A stretch of 64,000 nt of DNA from Mucilaginibacter aquariorum (lineage in GTDB: Bacteria > Bacteroidota > Bacteroidia > Sphingobacteriales > Sphingobacteriaceae), in assembly GCF_024498135.1 (NCBI RefSeq), contig NZ_JANHOH010000004.1:62001-126000 (forward strand). Direction: 5' to 3'. The position numbers and the translations under genes were made by a program. The notes beneath the pieces are model-generated. The model was not told where the DNA came from. It was given only the letters and a program-made list of their open reading frames with translations, and made no database searches. The first letter of the stretch is position 1. Every line of letters begins with the position of its first letter. This document shows, one piece after another, positions 50,926 through 59,793 of the stretch.

Positions 50926-51819
50926 TTATCTTACATACTCTTCCGAGAACTTGTAAATATTAAAGTTACCTGCCTGGGTAGCTTTGGCAATATCCTGCTG
51001 AAGTGTTTTTTTGTCGATACCAGCCATTTTATTTTGCTGTATTATATTATATACCTTTTGGGTAAGTAACAGTTGGCGGCGGCTATTATGGATTTGCGGG
51101 TTAGATAGAATGAAATTTGCAATGGCGTCTATCCCCTCGTTTTTTGATGCAACTGTTTTAAATATCGGCAGCTTGCTATCGTTATTTTGCCTGATTATTT
51201 TTTTGAGGTTATTGATAAACAGGTCAGCGCCTTCCCTGTCGGCTTTGTTTATAATAAAGGCATCGGCAATTTCCATTAAGCCCGATTTAATGTTTTGGAT
51301 CTCGTCGCCAGCCTCGGGTACCAGCATTACAAAGGTAAGATCGGCAAGGCCGGCAATTTCCACTTCTGATTGGCCCACCCCAACGGTTTCTACAATGATA
51401 TGATCAAAACCTGATGCTTTAAGCACATCGGTCATTTCAATGGTTTTTGCAGACAGGCCACCTAACGAGCCTCTTGTAGCCAACGAACGAATAAATACAT
51501 CCGGATGGTTAAAGTGCGAAGCCATGCGGATCCTGTCGCCCAGTAACGACCCAAAGTTAAATGGCGATGTTGGGTCAATAGCCAGTACCGCAACTTTTTT
51601 ACCTTGTTGTACCAGGTTGCTTATAATGGCATTTACCAGGGTGCTTTTACCTGCACCCGGCGGGCCGGTAACACCTGTAACGGGAGTATGCGTATTAAAG
51701 GTAAGGCTTTTTAAAAGTTGAGCAGCGCCGGCAAGGTTATTTTCAACAACAGTTAAAGCGCGCGCAACCGAGCGAAAATCTGCGCTATTTGGGTCTATAT
51801 GTTGAAAAGCTTTTAGCAT
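50926..51819 (-). CDS. meaB: MeaB-type GTPase (methylmalonyl-CoA mutase chaperone)
   Basis: 297 residues from the ATG at 51819 (an upstream TTG adds four residues). MeaB/ArgK proteins load cobalamin onto and protect methylmalonyl-CoA mutase. P-loop GPPGAGKST (52-60), then DPTSPFNFGSLLGDRIRM (switch, about 76-95), FIRSLATRGSLGGLS, VETVGVGQSEVEIA and FIINKADREGADLFI (the NKAD base-recognition motif). The mutase genes are not in the window. Transcribed alone. Confidence 0.93.
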   Translation of the reverse strand: MLKAFQHIDPNSADFRSVARALTVVENNLAGAAQLLKSLTFNTHTPVTGVTGPPGAGKSTLVNAIISNLVQQGKKVAVLAIDPTSPFNFGSLLGDRIRMASHFNHPDVFIRSLATRGSLGGLSAKTIEMTDVLKASGFDHIIVETVGVGQSEVEIAGLADLTFVMLVPEAGDEIQNIKSGLMEIADAFIINKADREGADLFINNLKKIIRQNNDSKLPIFKTVASKNEGIDAIANFILSNPQIHNSRRQLLLTQKVYNIIQQNKMAGIDKKTLQQDIAKATQAGNFNIYKFSEEYVR

Positions 51820-51870
51820 TATATCAGGCAATAAAAATAGTTGCTTTTAATTACAATGCCGTATTAATGC

Positions 51871-51905
51871 AAAAAAACCACTCCATATAATTGAAGTGGT
51901 TTTAA
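51871..51905 (-). terminator. Terminator of the small lipoprotein gene
   Basis: Stem AAAACCACT with AGTGGTTTT (an A-T rich extension around loop CCATATAATTGA), preceded on the plus strand by seven A that read as a T-run on the minus strand. It lies between meaB and the lipoprotein stop. Confidence 0.8.
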
Positions 51906-51982
51906 AAGATGCAATAGTTAATTTAACAAGCGAGGTATTGCAATGAAGGCAACATACCAATTACATTAACCAATATTTTCTT

Positions 51983-52183
51983 TTAGTCATCCGCGCGGGT
52001 AACTATAATAGTATCCTTTTGGATTGTACGGGTAACGATAATGGTATCCTTTTTAATACCAGAAACCCCTTTTACCAAAGTTTTTTTAGCCGATGAAGGG
52101 CTTGCCGCTTCTTTTTGGCATGCCGTTAAATAAAGTCCACAAGCCAAAGCTGTGAAGAATAGAATTTTGTTGAATCTTTTCAT
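51983..52183 (-). CDS. Small lipoprotein with a duplicated KDTIIVTR motif
   Basis: 66 residues. The lipoprotein signal ends LTAC (Cys22). The mature part of 45 residues contains two copies of KDTIIVTR (about 45-52 and 56-63). The copies differ only at synonymous third positions (ACC/ACT, ATC/ATA, CGT/CGC). No known family. It is probably surface- or periplasm-anchored. Its own terminator follows. Confidence 0.65.
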   Translation of the reverse strand: MKRFNKILFFTALACGLYLTACQKEAASPSSAKKTLVKGVSGIKKDTIIVTRTIQKDTIIVTRADD

Positions 52184-52423
52184 ATATATTAATTTAAGGT
52201 ATTACTTATTACGTATGCTTTATCAATTAAGTTTATAATAAGGAAGTTATTGTAAAAAACTCCGAATACAACTAATCATAAACGATGCCATTAATAGACG
52301 CGATTAATATAAAATTGTTACTGTTAGGTTTAACATATTGTATAATGCCTGCATTTATTTGTTGCTACAAAAATACAAATTAACCCAGGCATAATATTAT
52401 AAAAATGAGCGGGCTTAGATAAT

Positions 52424-52431
52424 TATATTTG
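52424..52431 (+). promoter_or_regulatory. -7 box TATATTTG of the glycan cluster
   Basis: TAnnTTTG match 24 bases before the ATG at 52456, in a 272-base intergenic region with no other recognised element. No clear -33. Confidence 0.55.
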
Positions 52432-52455
52432 CAGCCAACATATATCTATATTATA

Positions 52456-53343
52456 ATGAAGGTTTCCGGGTTCACATTCATACGCAATGCTGTAAAAAAC
52501 GACTATCCTATTGTAGAAGCTATTACGTCTATATTGCCGTTATGTGATGAGTTTATTGTGGCCCTGGGCGATAGCGAGGATGAAACAGAAAGCCTGATAA
52601 ATGGCATAGGCTCTCCAAAAATAAAGATCATACACACTGTTTGGGACACCAGCGTACGCAATGGCGGTAAAGTTTTTGCCGATGAAACCGACAAGGCTTT
52701 TGATGCTATTTCGCCCGATACCGACTGGGCCTTTTACATACAGGGTGATGAGGTGGTGCATGAAAAATATCTGCCTTTAATAAAAAAGGAAATGGAAGCG
52801 AGCCTTTCTGATAATAAGATAGAGGGGCTATTGTTTAAATACCTGCATTTTTATGGCTCGTATGATTATTATGGGCATTCGCGCAGGTGGTATCGGCGCG
52901 AGATACGAATTATACGTAATAATAAAGACATACGCTCATACCGCGACGCGCAGGGGTTTAGGTGGGCCGATAACCGAAAGATCCGGGTGAAGCTGATTGA
53001 CGCCTATATTTATCATTATGGCTGGGTAAAACCACCATCGGGCTTAACAAATAAGTTGCGTAATTTTAACCAGTTTTATCATGATGATGAGTGGATGGCG
53101 CAAAACCTGCCCGAAACTTTTACGTTTGATTATAGCCATAAAAACCCAGACAGGCTGGTGCATTTTACCGGCACACACCCGGCAGTAATGCAAAAGCGAC
53201 TGGCGGCCACTAACTGGAGCTTGGATATCGACTTAAAGGAGCTGGACAAGAAGATGAGTTTGCGCCGTAAGGCACTGCAAAAGATAGAAGACCTTACCGG
53301 CTGGCGTATTAGCGAGTACAAGAATTATAAAATTATTAAATAA
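52456..53343 (+). CDS. Glycosyltransferase, GT-A fold (GT2-like)
   Basis: 295 residues from the ATG at 52456 (a longer TTG frame would span the promoter). FTFIRNAVKNDYPIVEAITSILPLCDEFIVALGDSEDET is the nucleotide-sugar start. WAFYIQGDEVVHEKY holds the metal-binding DxD-like GDE. No membrane segments. First gene of the cluster, six bases before the next. Substrate unknown. Confidence 0.88.
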   Translation: MKVSGFTFIRNAVKNDYPIVEAITSILPLCDEFIVALGDSEDETESLINGIGSPKIKIIHTVWDTSVRNGGKVFADETDKAFDAISPDTDWAFYIQGDEVVHEKYLPLIKKEMEASLSDNKIEGLLFKYLHFYGSYDYYGHSRRWYRREIRIIRNNKDIRSYRDAQGFRWADNRKIRVKLIDAYIYHYGWVKPPSGLTNKLRNFNQFYHDDEWMAQNLPETFTFDYSHKNPDRLVHFTGTHPAVMQKRLAATNWSLDIDLKELDKKMSLRRKALQKIEDLTGWRISEYKNYKIIK

Positions 53344-53349
53344 GCCGTT

Positions 53350-54348
53350 TTGCAGTTCGAAAAAAAAAGTATCTCTATAGTTATACCTAATTATAATGGC
53401 CGTAAACTATTAGAAGAGTATTTGCCATATACCTTAACGGCTATTAAAAACGCAGGGGTAGATCATGAAATTATTGTGGTTGATGATGCTTCGACTGATG
53501 AATCCGTTGGGTTTTTAAAAACGGCTTATCCGCAGGTTAAATTATTGGTTAACCCGCAAAATAAGGGTTTCTCCTACTCCTGCAATCAAGGCATAAATAA
53601 AGCCCGGTGCGAATTGATACTGTTGCTAAATTCGGATGTAAAACTTACCCCCGATTACTTTGAACATCAGTGGAAATACTTTTCGGCAGATGATACATTT
53701 GGTGTGATGGGGCGCATTATAGATATGGAAGGCGACCATATACAAGATGCCGCGCGTGTACCAAAGCTTAACGGGCTTAAACTAAAAACCGATTACTTTT
53801 ACTACACAACAGAACCCAACGACCGGCTGTATACTTTTTATCTATCAGGCGCTAACGCATTAATAAACGCCGAAAAGTTAAAGAGCATTGGTGGGTTCTA
53901 CGAAATATTTTCGCCGTTTTATTGCGAAGATATGGAGTTAAGTATAAGAGCGTGGAAGTTGAACTGGAAATGTTATTACGAACACCAGGCTGTTTGCAGG
54001 CATCAAATGTCGGCAAGTACTAAAAATTATAAAACGGCACGCTGGGTAAAAACCATATATTATCGTAACCGTTTTTACATGCATGCCATTCACCTTAACG
54101 GTTTAGCTTTATTAGGATGGTTTTTGCAGATCACTTTTATTGATATGTTGCCAAAATTACTAATAGGTAAATGGTGGTTATGGGGTAGCTATGTAAATCT
54201 TATTAAAAACAGGGACGAAATAAAAGTCTACAAAAAAAAGGTAAGTACCCTGTTAAAAACTAATAACAGTCATACCAGTATCTTTGAGGTAATAAATAAA
54301 ATACGTAATGCTGTTAAAGGTAAAAGCGTAACGCGTTTAAAAGTATGA
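53350..54348 (+). CDS. Glycosyltransferase family 2
   Basis: 332 residues, starting at TTG (53350) six bases after the previous stop. GT2 start VIPNYNGRKLLEEYLPYTL, EIIVVDDASTDESV, and the DxD segment LLLNSDV (about 96-102). YCEDMELSIRAWKLNWKCYYEHQAVCRHQMSAS is the acceptor side (ED in CEDME as the general base). A hydrophobic region at about 255-275 (LNGLALLGWFLQITFIDML) may contact the membrane. It overlaps the next gene by ATGA. Confidence 0.92.
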   Translation: MQFEKKSISIVIPNYNGRKLLEEYLPYTLTAIKNAGVDHEIIVVDDASTDESVGFLKTAYPQVKLLVNPQNKGFSYSCNQGINKARCELILLLNSDVKLTPDYFEHQWKYFSADDTFGVMGRIIDMEGDHIQDAARVPKLNGLKLKTDYFYYTTEPNDRLYTFYLSGANALINAEKLKSIGGFYEIFSPFYCEDMELSIRAWKLNWKCYYEHQAVCRHQMSASTKNYKTARWVKTIYYRNRFYMHAIHLNGLALLGWFLQITFIDMLPKLLIGKWWLWGSYVNLIKNRDEIKVYKKKVSTLLKTNNSHTSIFEVINKIRNAVKGKSVTRLKV

Positions 54349-55268
54349 TAGGCAAAGATTTAGTATCAATAGCATTATGTACCTATAATGGCGAAAAGTA
54401 TTTGCCGGCGCAACTTGATACATTGGTTTCACAAACTTATACCAATATTGAAATTGTTGTAGTTGACGATTGCTCTACCGATAATACATATAATATATTA
54501 GAGGAGTACTGTAAAAAGTACCCTCAAATTCGCATTAATAAAAATGAGCACAATTTGGGGTACGTTAAAAATTTTGAAGCTGCCTTAAAATTATGTAATG
54601 GCAGCTTGATAGCTCTCTGTGATCAGGATGATATATGGGATGCAAGGAAAATAGAGTTGCAGGTAAATGAAATTGATAATAATGTTTTGGTTTATCACGA
54701 TTCGGAATTTATAAATGAGAATGGCGAAACGATGAACAAAAAAATGTCAGATTTGATGAACTTGTATAGTGGTGATAATCCCGGTGTTTTTTTATTTTTC
54801 AATTGTATATCTGGCCATACCATTTTAATGAAGAAGGAATTGCTAAATAGTGCATTACCTTTTAAGGAAGGGTATTTTCATGATTGGTGGTTGGCATATG
54901 TGGCTACTAATATAGGTGCTGTTAAATGTATACCGCAGTGCCTGGTTAAATACAGGCAACATAGTAATAACGATACTGATGTTTTACGCAGAAAGCAAGT
55001 TAAAAAGCAATCGTCTGTTAATAAAATAATGCGGATACATCAATGGCTAAAGTACTGTGCAGAATACCCTGGTAATAAATATCCGGCTTTAGTAAACGAT
55101 TTTTATGAAGCATATACAATACGTATTAATACCTATGTATCGTTTAAGCTTAGTTTACTTTTGTTTAAATACCGATCAACAATATTTGCAATACGTAAGA
55201 AAAGCAAGATCAATATGCTTAATTACATTTATCAGCAAGTTTGGGGCGCAAAAATAAAAGAGTTATGA
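54345..55268 (+). CDS. Glycosyltransferase family 2
   Basis: 307 residues. VSIALCTYNGEKYLPAQLDTLVSQTYTNIEIVVVDDCSTDNTYNIL at the start and ALCDQDDIWDARKIELQV (DxD region, about 88-104). HDWWLAYVATNIG and RQHSNNDTDV on the acceptor side. The gene is visibly richer in A and T than its neighbours, so it may have been acquired separately. It starts by ATGA overlap with the previous gene. Confidence 0.93.
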   Translation: MIGKDLVSIALCTYNGEKYLPAQLDTLVSQTYTNIEIVVVDDCSTDNTYNILEEYCKKYPQIRINKNEHNLGYVKNFEAALKLCNGSLIALCDQDDIWDARKIELQVNEIDNNVLVYHDSEFINENGETMNKKMSDLMNLYSGDNPGVFLFFNCISGHTILMKKELLNSALPFKEGYFHDWWLAYVATNIGAVKCIPQCLVKYRQHSNNDTDVLRRKQVKKQSSVNKIMRIHQWLKYCAEYPGNKYPALVNDFYEAYTIRINTYVSFKLSLLLFKYRSTIFAIRKKSKINMLNYIYQQVWGAKIKEL

Positions 55269-55322
55269 TAACTCCTGCCGTTTAAGAATATAGTTTTTTC
55301 CCTGATATCAATTAACATAATA

Positions 55323-56069
55323 ATGCAGCACTCATTAAATAAAACCGAGAGCGGGTTGCCTAAACTCTCTATAATAATTGTAACACTAAATGTTGCCCAT
55401 TACTTGCAAGATGCGCTCAATAGTATTTATGCACAAACTTATCCAAATATTGAAATTGTAATAATGGATGGGCTTAGCACCGATGGCACGGTTGATATAT
55501 TGAAGGCCAACGATGATAAAATAGCATTATGGCGCAGCGAAAAAGACGGCGGAATATATGAAGCCATGAATAAGGCACTTGATTACATTACGGGCGAATG
55601 GGTGTATTTTTTAGGTGCCGATGATGTATTGTTTGATGATTTTTCAAAACTCGCTTATGAGTTGAAAGACCCATCTGTATTATATTATGCCAATGTGATG
55701 TTAAAAGACATAAAATACCGGGGCGAGGTAACCGCGTATATGCATGCTAAAAGTACTATTTGCCATCAGGCAATGATATATCCAAAATGGGTTTTTGATA
55801 AATACAGGTTTAACACCAAGTACAGGATATCTGCAGACCATGAGTTAAATATGCGCTGTTGGAAAGACCCTAATTTACAGTTTAAATATTTTGACCTTAT
55901 TATTGCAAGGTTTAATCATACCGGGGCATCGTCTGCTGTCGATTTGGTTTTTGAGAAAGATAAAGCAGATCTTATTCGTGAAAATCATGGCTTTAAACTT
56001 TGGTTGCGTTTTATTTTTAGAAGATTTAAAGGGAAGCTTTTAAGAAGAGAGCCGGCCAGGTTTAGGTAA
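55323..56069 (+). CDS. Glycosyltransferase family 2
   Basis: 248 residues, a short GT2. KLSIIIVTLNVAHYLQDALNSIYAQTYPNIEIVIMDGLSTDGTVDIL is the sugar-nucleotide half; WVYFLGADDVLFDDFSKL (about 92-109) is the DxD region. MHAKSTICHQAMIYPKWVFDKYRFNTKYRISADHELNMRCW is typical of WcaA/WfgS-like transferases of colanic acid-like polymers. No membrane segments. A 54-base gap precedes it. Confidence 0.92.
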   Translation: MQHSLNKTESGLPKLSIIIVTLNVAHYLQDALNSIYAQTYPNIEIVIMDGLSTDGTVDILKANDDKIALWRSEKDGGIYEAMNKALDYITGEWVYFLGADDVLFDDFSKLAYELKDPSVLYYANVMLKDIKYRGEVTAYMHAKSTICHQAMIYPKWVFDKYRFNTKYRISADHELNMRCWKDPNLQFKYFDLIIARFNHTGASSAVDLVFEKDKADLIRENHGFKLWLRFIFRRFKGKLLRREPARFR

Positions 56070-56141
56070 TATGACAATTTGTAATGCCTCAACAGCAAAA
56101 AACTATGCCCAAATCTTATAACTAACCCCGATGACGATACA

Positions 56142-57281
56142 ATGGATATAAAAAATCGTAATCTGTTCAGGATAACCCGATTTATACTATTAAAATTACC
56201 GACGTTATTCAGATTCCTTTCTCGTTTAAGGCCCTCCCGTAAACGCCTCCTGCTTATAAAGACTGATGCAATTGGCGATTATATCCTTTTCAGGAACTTT
56301 ATCGAAATAACAAAGCGATCAGAAAAGTACAAAGACTATCGTATTGATCTTTTAGGGAACCCTATCTGGCGTGATATTGCTTTAACCTATGATAAGGAGT
56401 TTTTGAACGCCTGCTACTTTACCACTACCAGAAACCTTTATGAAGAGCCGTTTAAGGTATTTAAACTTGCTCTTCGCTTGTTTTTAAACAATTACGAAGT
56501 AGCACTGCAACCCACCTATACCCGCATTTTTATAACAGATGGGTTTGCCGCATTAACAGCTGCGAAACATATAATTGGTTACCAGGGCGATTATGAAGGT
56601 ATAGAAGCGCGACATAAAAATAAAACGGATGCTTTTTATACCCAAATGCTACCGTTGCCTCCGTCTGTTTATTTCGAGTTTCATCGTAACAGGTTTTTTT
56701 TTGAAACTGTTTTGAATAAAAATATTACCCTTAATGCACCGTCTATTACAACGTTTGGCAGTTCTAAAAAGGGTATTGCCATTTTGCCCGGTGCAGGAGA
56801 ATTTAAACGAGGTTGGGAAAAAGAGAAATTTCTGGAGTTGATCAGGATGCTGCTGCAGCACACCTCGCAACCTGTTTATCTTATAGGTGGGCCTGGCGAA
56901 GTGCAAACCGGCGATTATTTATTGCAAAACCTACCTGCCGGAACTGTTGAAAGCTTTATCAATAAAACGTCCCTGCCACAGATGATTGAATTAATAAGTA
57001 ATTCGGCCTTACTTATAGCTAATGAAACCAGCGCTATCCATATAGCTGTAGCTACCCAAACACCTTCGGTTTGTATACTGGGCGGCGGGCATTTTGAACG
57101 GTTTGCCCCGTATCCGGATGATGTTAACTGTAAGCCGGTTTGCGTTTACGAAAAAATGCCCTGCTACTATTGTAACTGGGGTTGCATTTTTAAGACTGAA
57201 GAGAATCAACCCTTTCCCTGCATTTCATCTGTAAGCCTTGAAAAGGTTTGGGAAAGTACACTGCCATTATTGCCCGTATAA
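56142..57281 (+). CDS. Glycosyltransferase family 9 (heptosyltransferase-like)
   Basis: 379 residues. GT-B fold: first Rossmann half RLLLIKTDAIGDYILFRNFIEITK (about 34-57), second half with GIAILPGAGEFKRGWEKEKFLELI (about 206-229), VYLIGGPGEVQ, LPQMIELISNSALLIANETSAIHIAVATQTPSVCILGGGHF (nucleotide loop, about 286-326). A Cys-rich end (YEKMPCYYCNWGCIFK) is common in Bacteroidota GT9. Adds heptose-like sugars to lipid A-core or similar. An alternative ATG lies 12 bases upstream. Confidence 0.92.
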   Translation: MDIKNRNLFRITRFILLKLPTLFRFLSRLRPSRKRLLLIKTDAIGDYILFRNFIEITKRSEKYKDYRIDLLGNPIWRDIALTYDKEFLNACYFTTTRNLYEEPFKVFKLALRLFLNNYEVALQPTYTRIFITDGFAALTAAKHIIGYQGDYEGIEARHKNKTDAFYTQMLPLPPSVYFEFHRNRFFFETVLNKNITLNAPSITTFGSSKKGIAILPGAGEFKRGWEKEKFLELIRMLLQHTSQPVYLIGGPGEVQTGDYLLQNLPAGTVESFINKTSLPQMIELISNSALLIANETSAIHIAVATQTPSVCILGGGHFERFAPYPDDVNCKPVCVYEKMPCYYCNWGCIFKTEENQPFPCISSVSLEKVWESTLPLLPV

Positions 57282-57302
57282 TAGTAATTGATTAATTACC
57301 GT

Positions 57303-57310
57303 TAACTTTG
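57303..57310 (+). promoter_or_regulatory. -7 box TAACTTTG inside the glycan cluster
   Basis: TAnnTTTG match in the 47-base gap before the ABC transporter gene, 18 bases before its ATG. Suggests the second half of the cluster has its own promoter. Confidence 0.45.
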
Positions 57311-57328
57311 CATCTATTATTTTTTTGA

Positions 57329-59155
57329 ATGAAGACATACTTCCGGTTATTATCCTTTGCAAAGCCTATCGAGAAGTTTGCAATACCTTATATTTTAACA
57401 ACCCTGCTAACCGTAATATTCAGTACGTTGAATTTGGCATTGCTTGCCCCCTTGTTACAAACGCTATTTTCTGGTAAGGGCAGCACTGTTCATCCATTGG
57501 GCGTTAAGCCTTCGTTTTTTGATATTATGGGTACATTTAGATATTATGTAGACTATGCTATTAACAATTACGGGGCATGGGCTGCATTGCAATTTGTATG
57601 CGCTACTATTATAGTAGCTGCCTTGTTAAGCAATCTGTTCAGGTATTTATCACAACGCACTATGGAAAGCCTGCGCGTGCACACCTTGTTAAACTTGCGT
57701 CGCACGGTGTTCAATAACGTAATGAATTTGCACATGGGTTACTTTAGTAACGAGCGTAAAGGCGACATCATTTCAAAAATAGCATCAGATGTACAAGTGG
57801 TGCAATATTCGGTTACTGGTACACTGCAGGTGGTGTTTAAAGAACCATTAACCCTTATTGCTTTTTTGGTGATGCTTTTTTTAATATCGCCAAGCCTTAC
57901 TCTGTATTCATTAATTGTGATCCCGCTATCGGCATTGATTATATCCCGAATAGTAAAAAGGCTAAAGGAGCAAGCAACGGCTTCGCAGCAAACATATGGT
58001 AATATGATAAGTTACCTGGATGAGGCACTATCTGGTATAAAAATCATCAAAGCCTTTAATGCAACCGCATTTATTAAAAACCGTTTTGATAAAGAGAATA
58101 TTAAATATTCAAACATTACAAGGGCCATGGCAAAACGCCAGCAACTGGCATCGCCCGTATCAGAATTTTTTGGGGTAGCCATGGTTGCAGGTATTGCATT
58201 ATATGGTGGCAATTTAGTTTTAAATGATCAGTCGCCATTATCACCACCAGAGTTTTTCACTTTTATAGCTTTATTCTCGCAAGTAATGCGCCCGGCAAAA
58301 GCCATATCAGACTCCTTTAGTAATATACATCAGGGTATTGCCGCCGGCGAACGTGTACTAAGCCTGGTAGACGAAAAACCTTTAGTAACCGATGCGCCAA
58401 ATGCAATTACTGTTACAGAATTTAATGATGCGCTTTGTTTTGAAAATGTATCTTTTGCTTATCAGGACAGAACCGTATTATCAAACATAAACTTAACCGT
58501 TCCAAAAGGTAAAACCGTGGCGCTTGTTGGGCCGTCTGGTGGGGGTAAATCAACTATGATGGATCTGGTCCCCCGGTTTATGGATCCCAGGGAGGGTAGT
58601 ATCACGGTAGACGGAAAAGATATAAAAGAAATAACGGCCGATTCGCTACGCAGCCTGATGGGCGTTGTTAACCAGGAATCGGTTTTGTTTAATGATACCA
58701 TCTATAACAACATTGCTTTTGGTAAAACCGATGCCAGGCGCGAGGATGTAGAAGCGGCGGCACGTATAGCAAACGCCCATAATTTTATCCTGGAAACAGA
58801 TAATGGTTACGAAACAAACGTGGGCGACAGGGGGACTAAACTATCCGGCGGGCAAAGGCAACGTATCTGTATTGCCCGCGCGGTATTAAATAACCCGCCA
58901 ATTATGTTACTTGATGAAGCTACTTCTGCGCTGGATACCGAATCAGAAAAACTGGTGCAGGACGCCTTAAATAACCTGATGAAGAACCGCACATCGCTGG
59001 TAATTGCCCACCGCTTAAGCACTATCCAAAACGCCGACATAATTGCTGTGTTGGAGAATGGTAAGTTAATTGAGCAGGGATCTCATCTGGAGTTGTTAAA
59101 CCACAACGGTTTATATCGCAAGTTAATTGACATGCAAACGTTTAACGAAGGTTAA
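57329..59155 (+). CDS. ABC transporter, fused permease and ATPase (MsbA-type)
   Basis: 608 residues. N-terminal membrane domain with six helices (to about 320), then the nucleotide-binding domain: Walker A VGPSGGGKSTMMDLV (near 400), signature LSGGQRQRICIARAVL (near 505) and Walker B IMLLDEATSALD (near 528), then VIAHRLSTIQ. Half-transporters of this type flip lipid A or lipid-linked glycans. Within a glycosyltransferase cluster it is the likely exporter of the finished glycolipid. Confidence 0.94.
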   Translation: MKTYFRLLSFAKPIEKFAIPYILTTLLTVIFSTLNLALLAPLLQTLFSGKGSTVHPLGVKPSFFDIMGTFRYYVDYAINNYGAWAALQFVCATIIVAALLSNLFRYLSQRTMESLRVHTLLNLRRTVFNNVMNLHMGYFSNERKGDIISKIASDVQVVQYSVTGTLQVVFKEPLTLIAFLVMLFLISPSLTLYSLIVIPLSALIISRIVKRLKEQATASQQTYGNMISYLDEALSGIKIIKAFNATAFIKNRFDKENIKYSNITRAMAKRQQLASPVSEFFGVAMVAGIALYGGNLVLNDQSPLSPPEFFTFIALFSQVMRPAKAISDSFSNIHQGIAAGERVLSLVDEKPLVTDAPNAITVTEFNDALCFENVSFAYQDRTVLSNINLTVPKGKTVALVGPSGGGKSTMMDLVPRFMDPREGSITVDGKDIKEITADSLRSLMGVVNQESVLFNDTIYNNIAFGKTDARREDVEAAARIANAHNFILETDNGYETNVGDRGTKLSGGQRQRICIARAVLNNPPIMLLDEATSALDTESEKLVQDALNNLMKNRTSLVIAHRLSTIQNADIIAVLENGKLIEQGSHLELLNHNGLYRKLIDMQTFNEG

Positions 59156-59164
59156 AAGCATTAA

Positions 59165-59761
59165 ATGGTACACGTAATAATTACCACGGCTAATATTCCC
59201 GATGCCTACGAGTACAGGAAGGAGCAATATATCCAATCTATCGAGTCGTGCTTAAAATTTAGTCACTTATTTGATTCGTACACGATACTGGAGTGTGTAT
59301 CTGCTAATGAGGATTATCTTGACCAATACAATACCGTTTACAGCAAAGAGGGCAACCTTTATAACGACAAGGGTTTAAATGAAATGAACCATTTGCGCGC
59401 CCACTTAAAACAATCGCCTTATCCCGATGATCTGTCGATCATAAAGTTATCAGGCAGGTATATAGTAGAGGATGCTTATTTTTTTGAACGGGTGCTGGAG
59501 CTGCACGACCAGTTTGATAGTGTCTTTAAAAACGATAATGACGTTTATGAAGGCAATGGCTACCATACTTTTTTTTATTACATGAAAAAGCGGCTATTTA
59601 TAGATGTTGCCAATAGTATTGAATATTCAAACGATCACAACAGGCCTATTGAATGGGACGTTAAAGACTATTTAATGGTAAGCGAAAAGCATATAGAGAT
59701 TGACAGGCTTGGCGTAATGGCGTATCAGGGCACAAACAGCGAAAAAATATTCAGGTGCTAA
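59165..59761 (+). CDS. Unfamiliar transferase-like protein with KLSGRY motif
   Basis: 198 residues, no membrane segments. VHVIITTANIPDAYEYRKEQYIQSIESC at the start looks like a nucleotide-sugar half-fold. DDLSIIKLSGRYIVEDAYFF (about 89-108) carries the KLSGRY motif seen in some glycosyltransferase-related proteins, as I recall. It has no DxD. A conserved ending WDVKDYLMVSEKHIEIDRLGVMAYQGTNS follows. It lies nine bases after the ABC gene. Probably a transferase or its helper; no family is recognised with certainty. Confidence 0.65.
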   Translation: MVHVIITTANIPDAYEYRKEQYIQSIESCLKFSHLFDSYTILECVSANEDYLDQYNTVYSKEGNLYNDKGLNEMNHLRAHLKQSPYPDDLSIIKLSGRYIVEDAYFFERVLELHDQFDSVFKNDNDVYEGNGYHTFFYYMKKRLFIDVANSIEYSNDHNRPIEWDVKDYLMVSEKHIEIDRLGVMAYQGTNSEKIFRC

Positions 59762-59793
59762 CATGCACCTCAATAAAATTATAAAAGATTATT

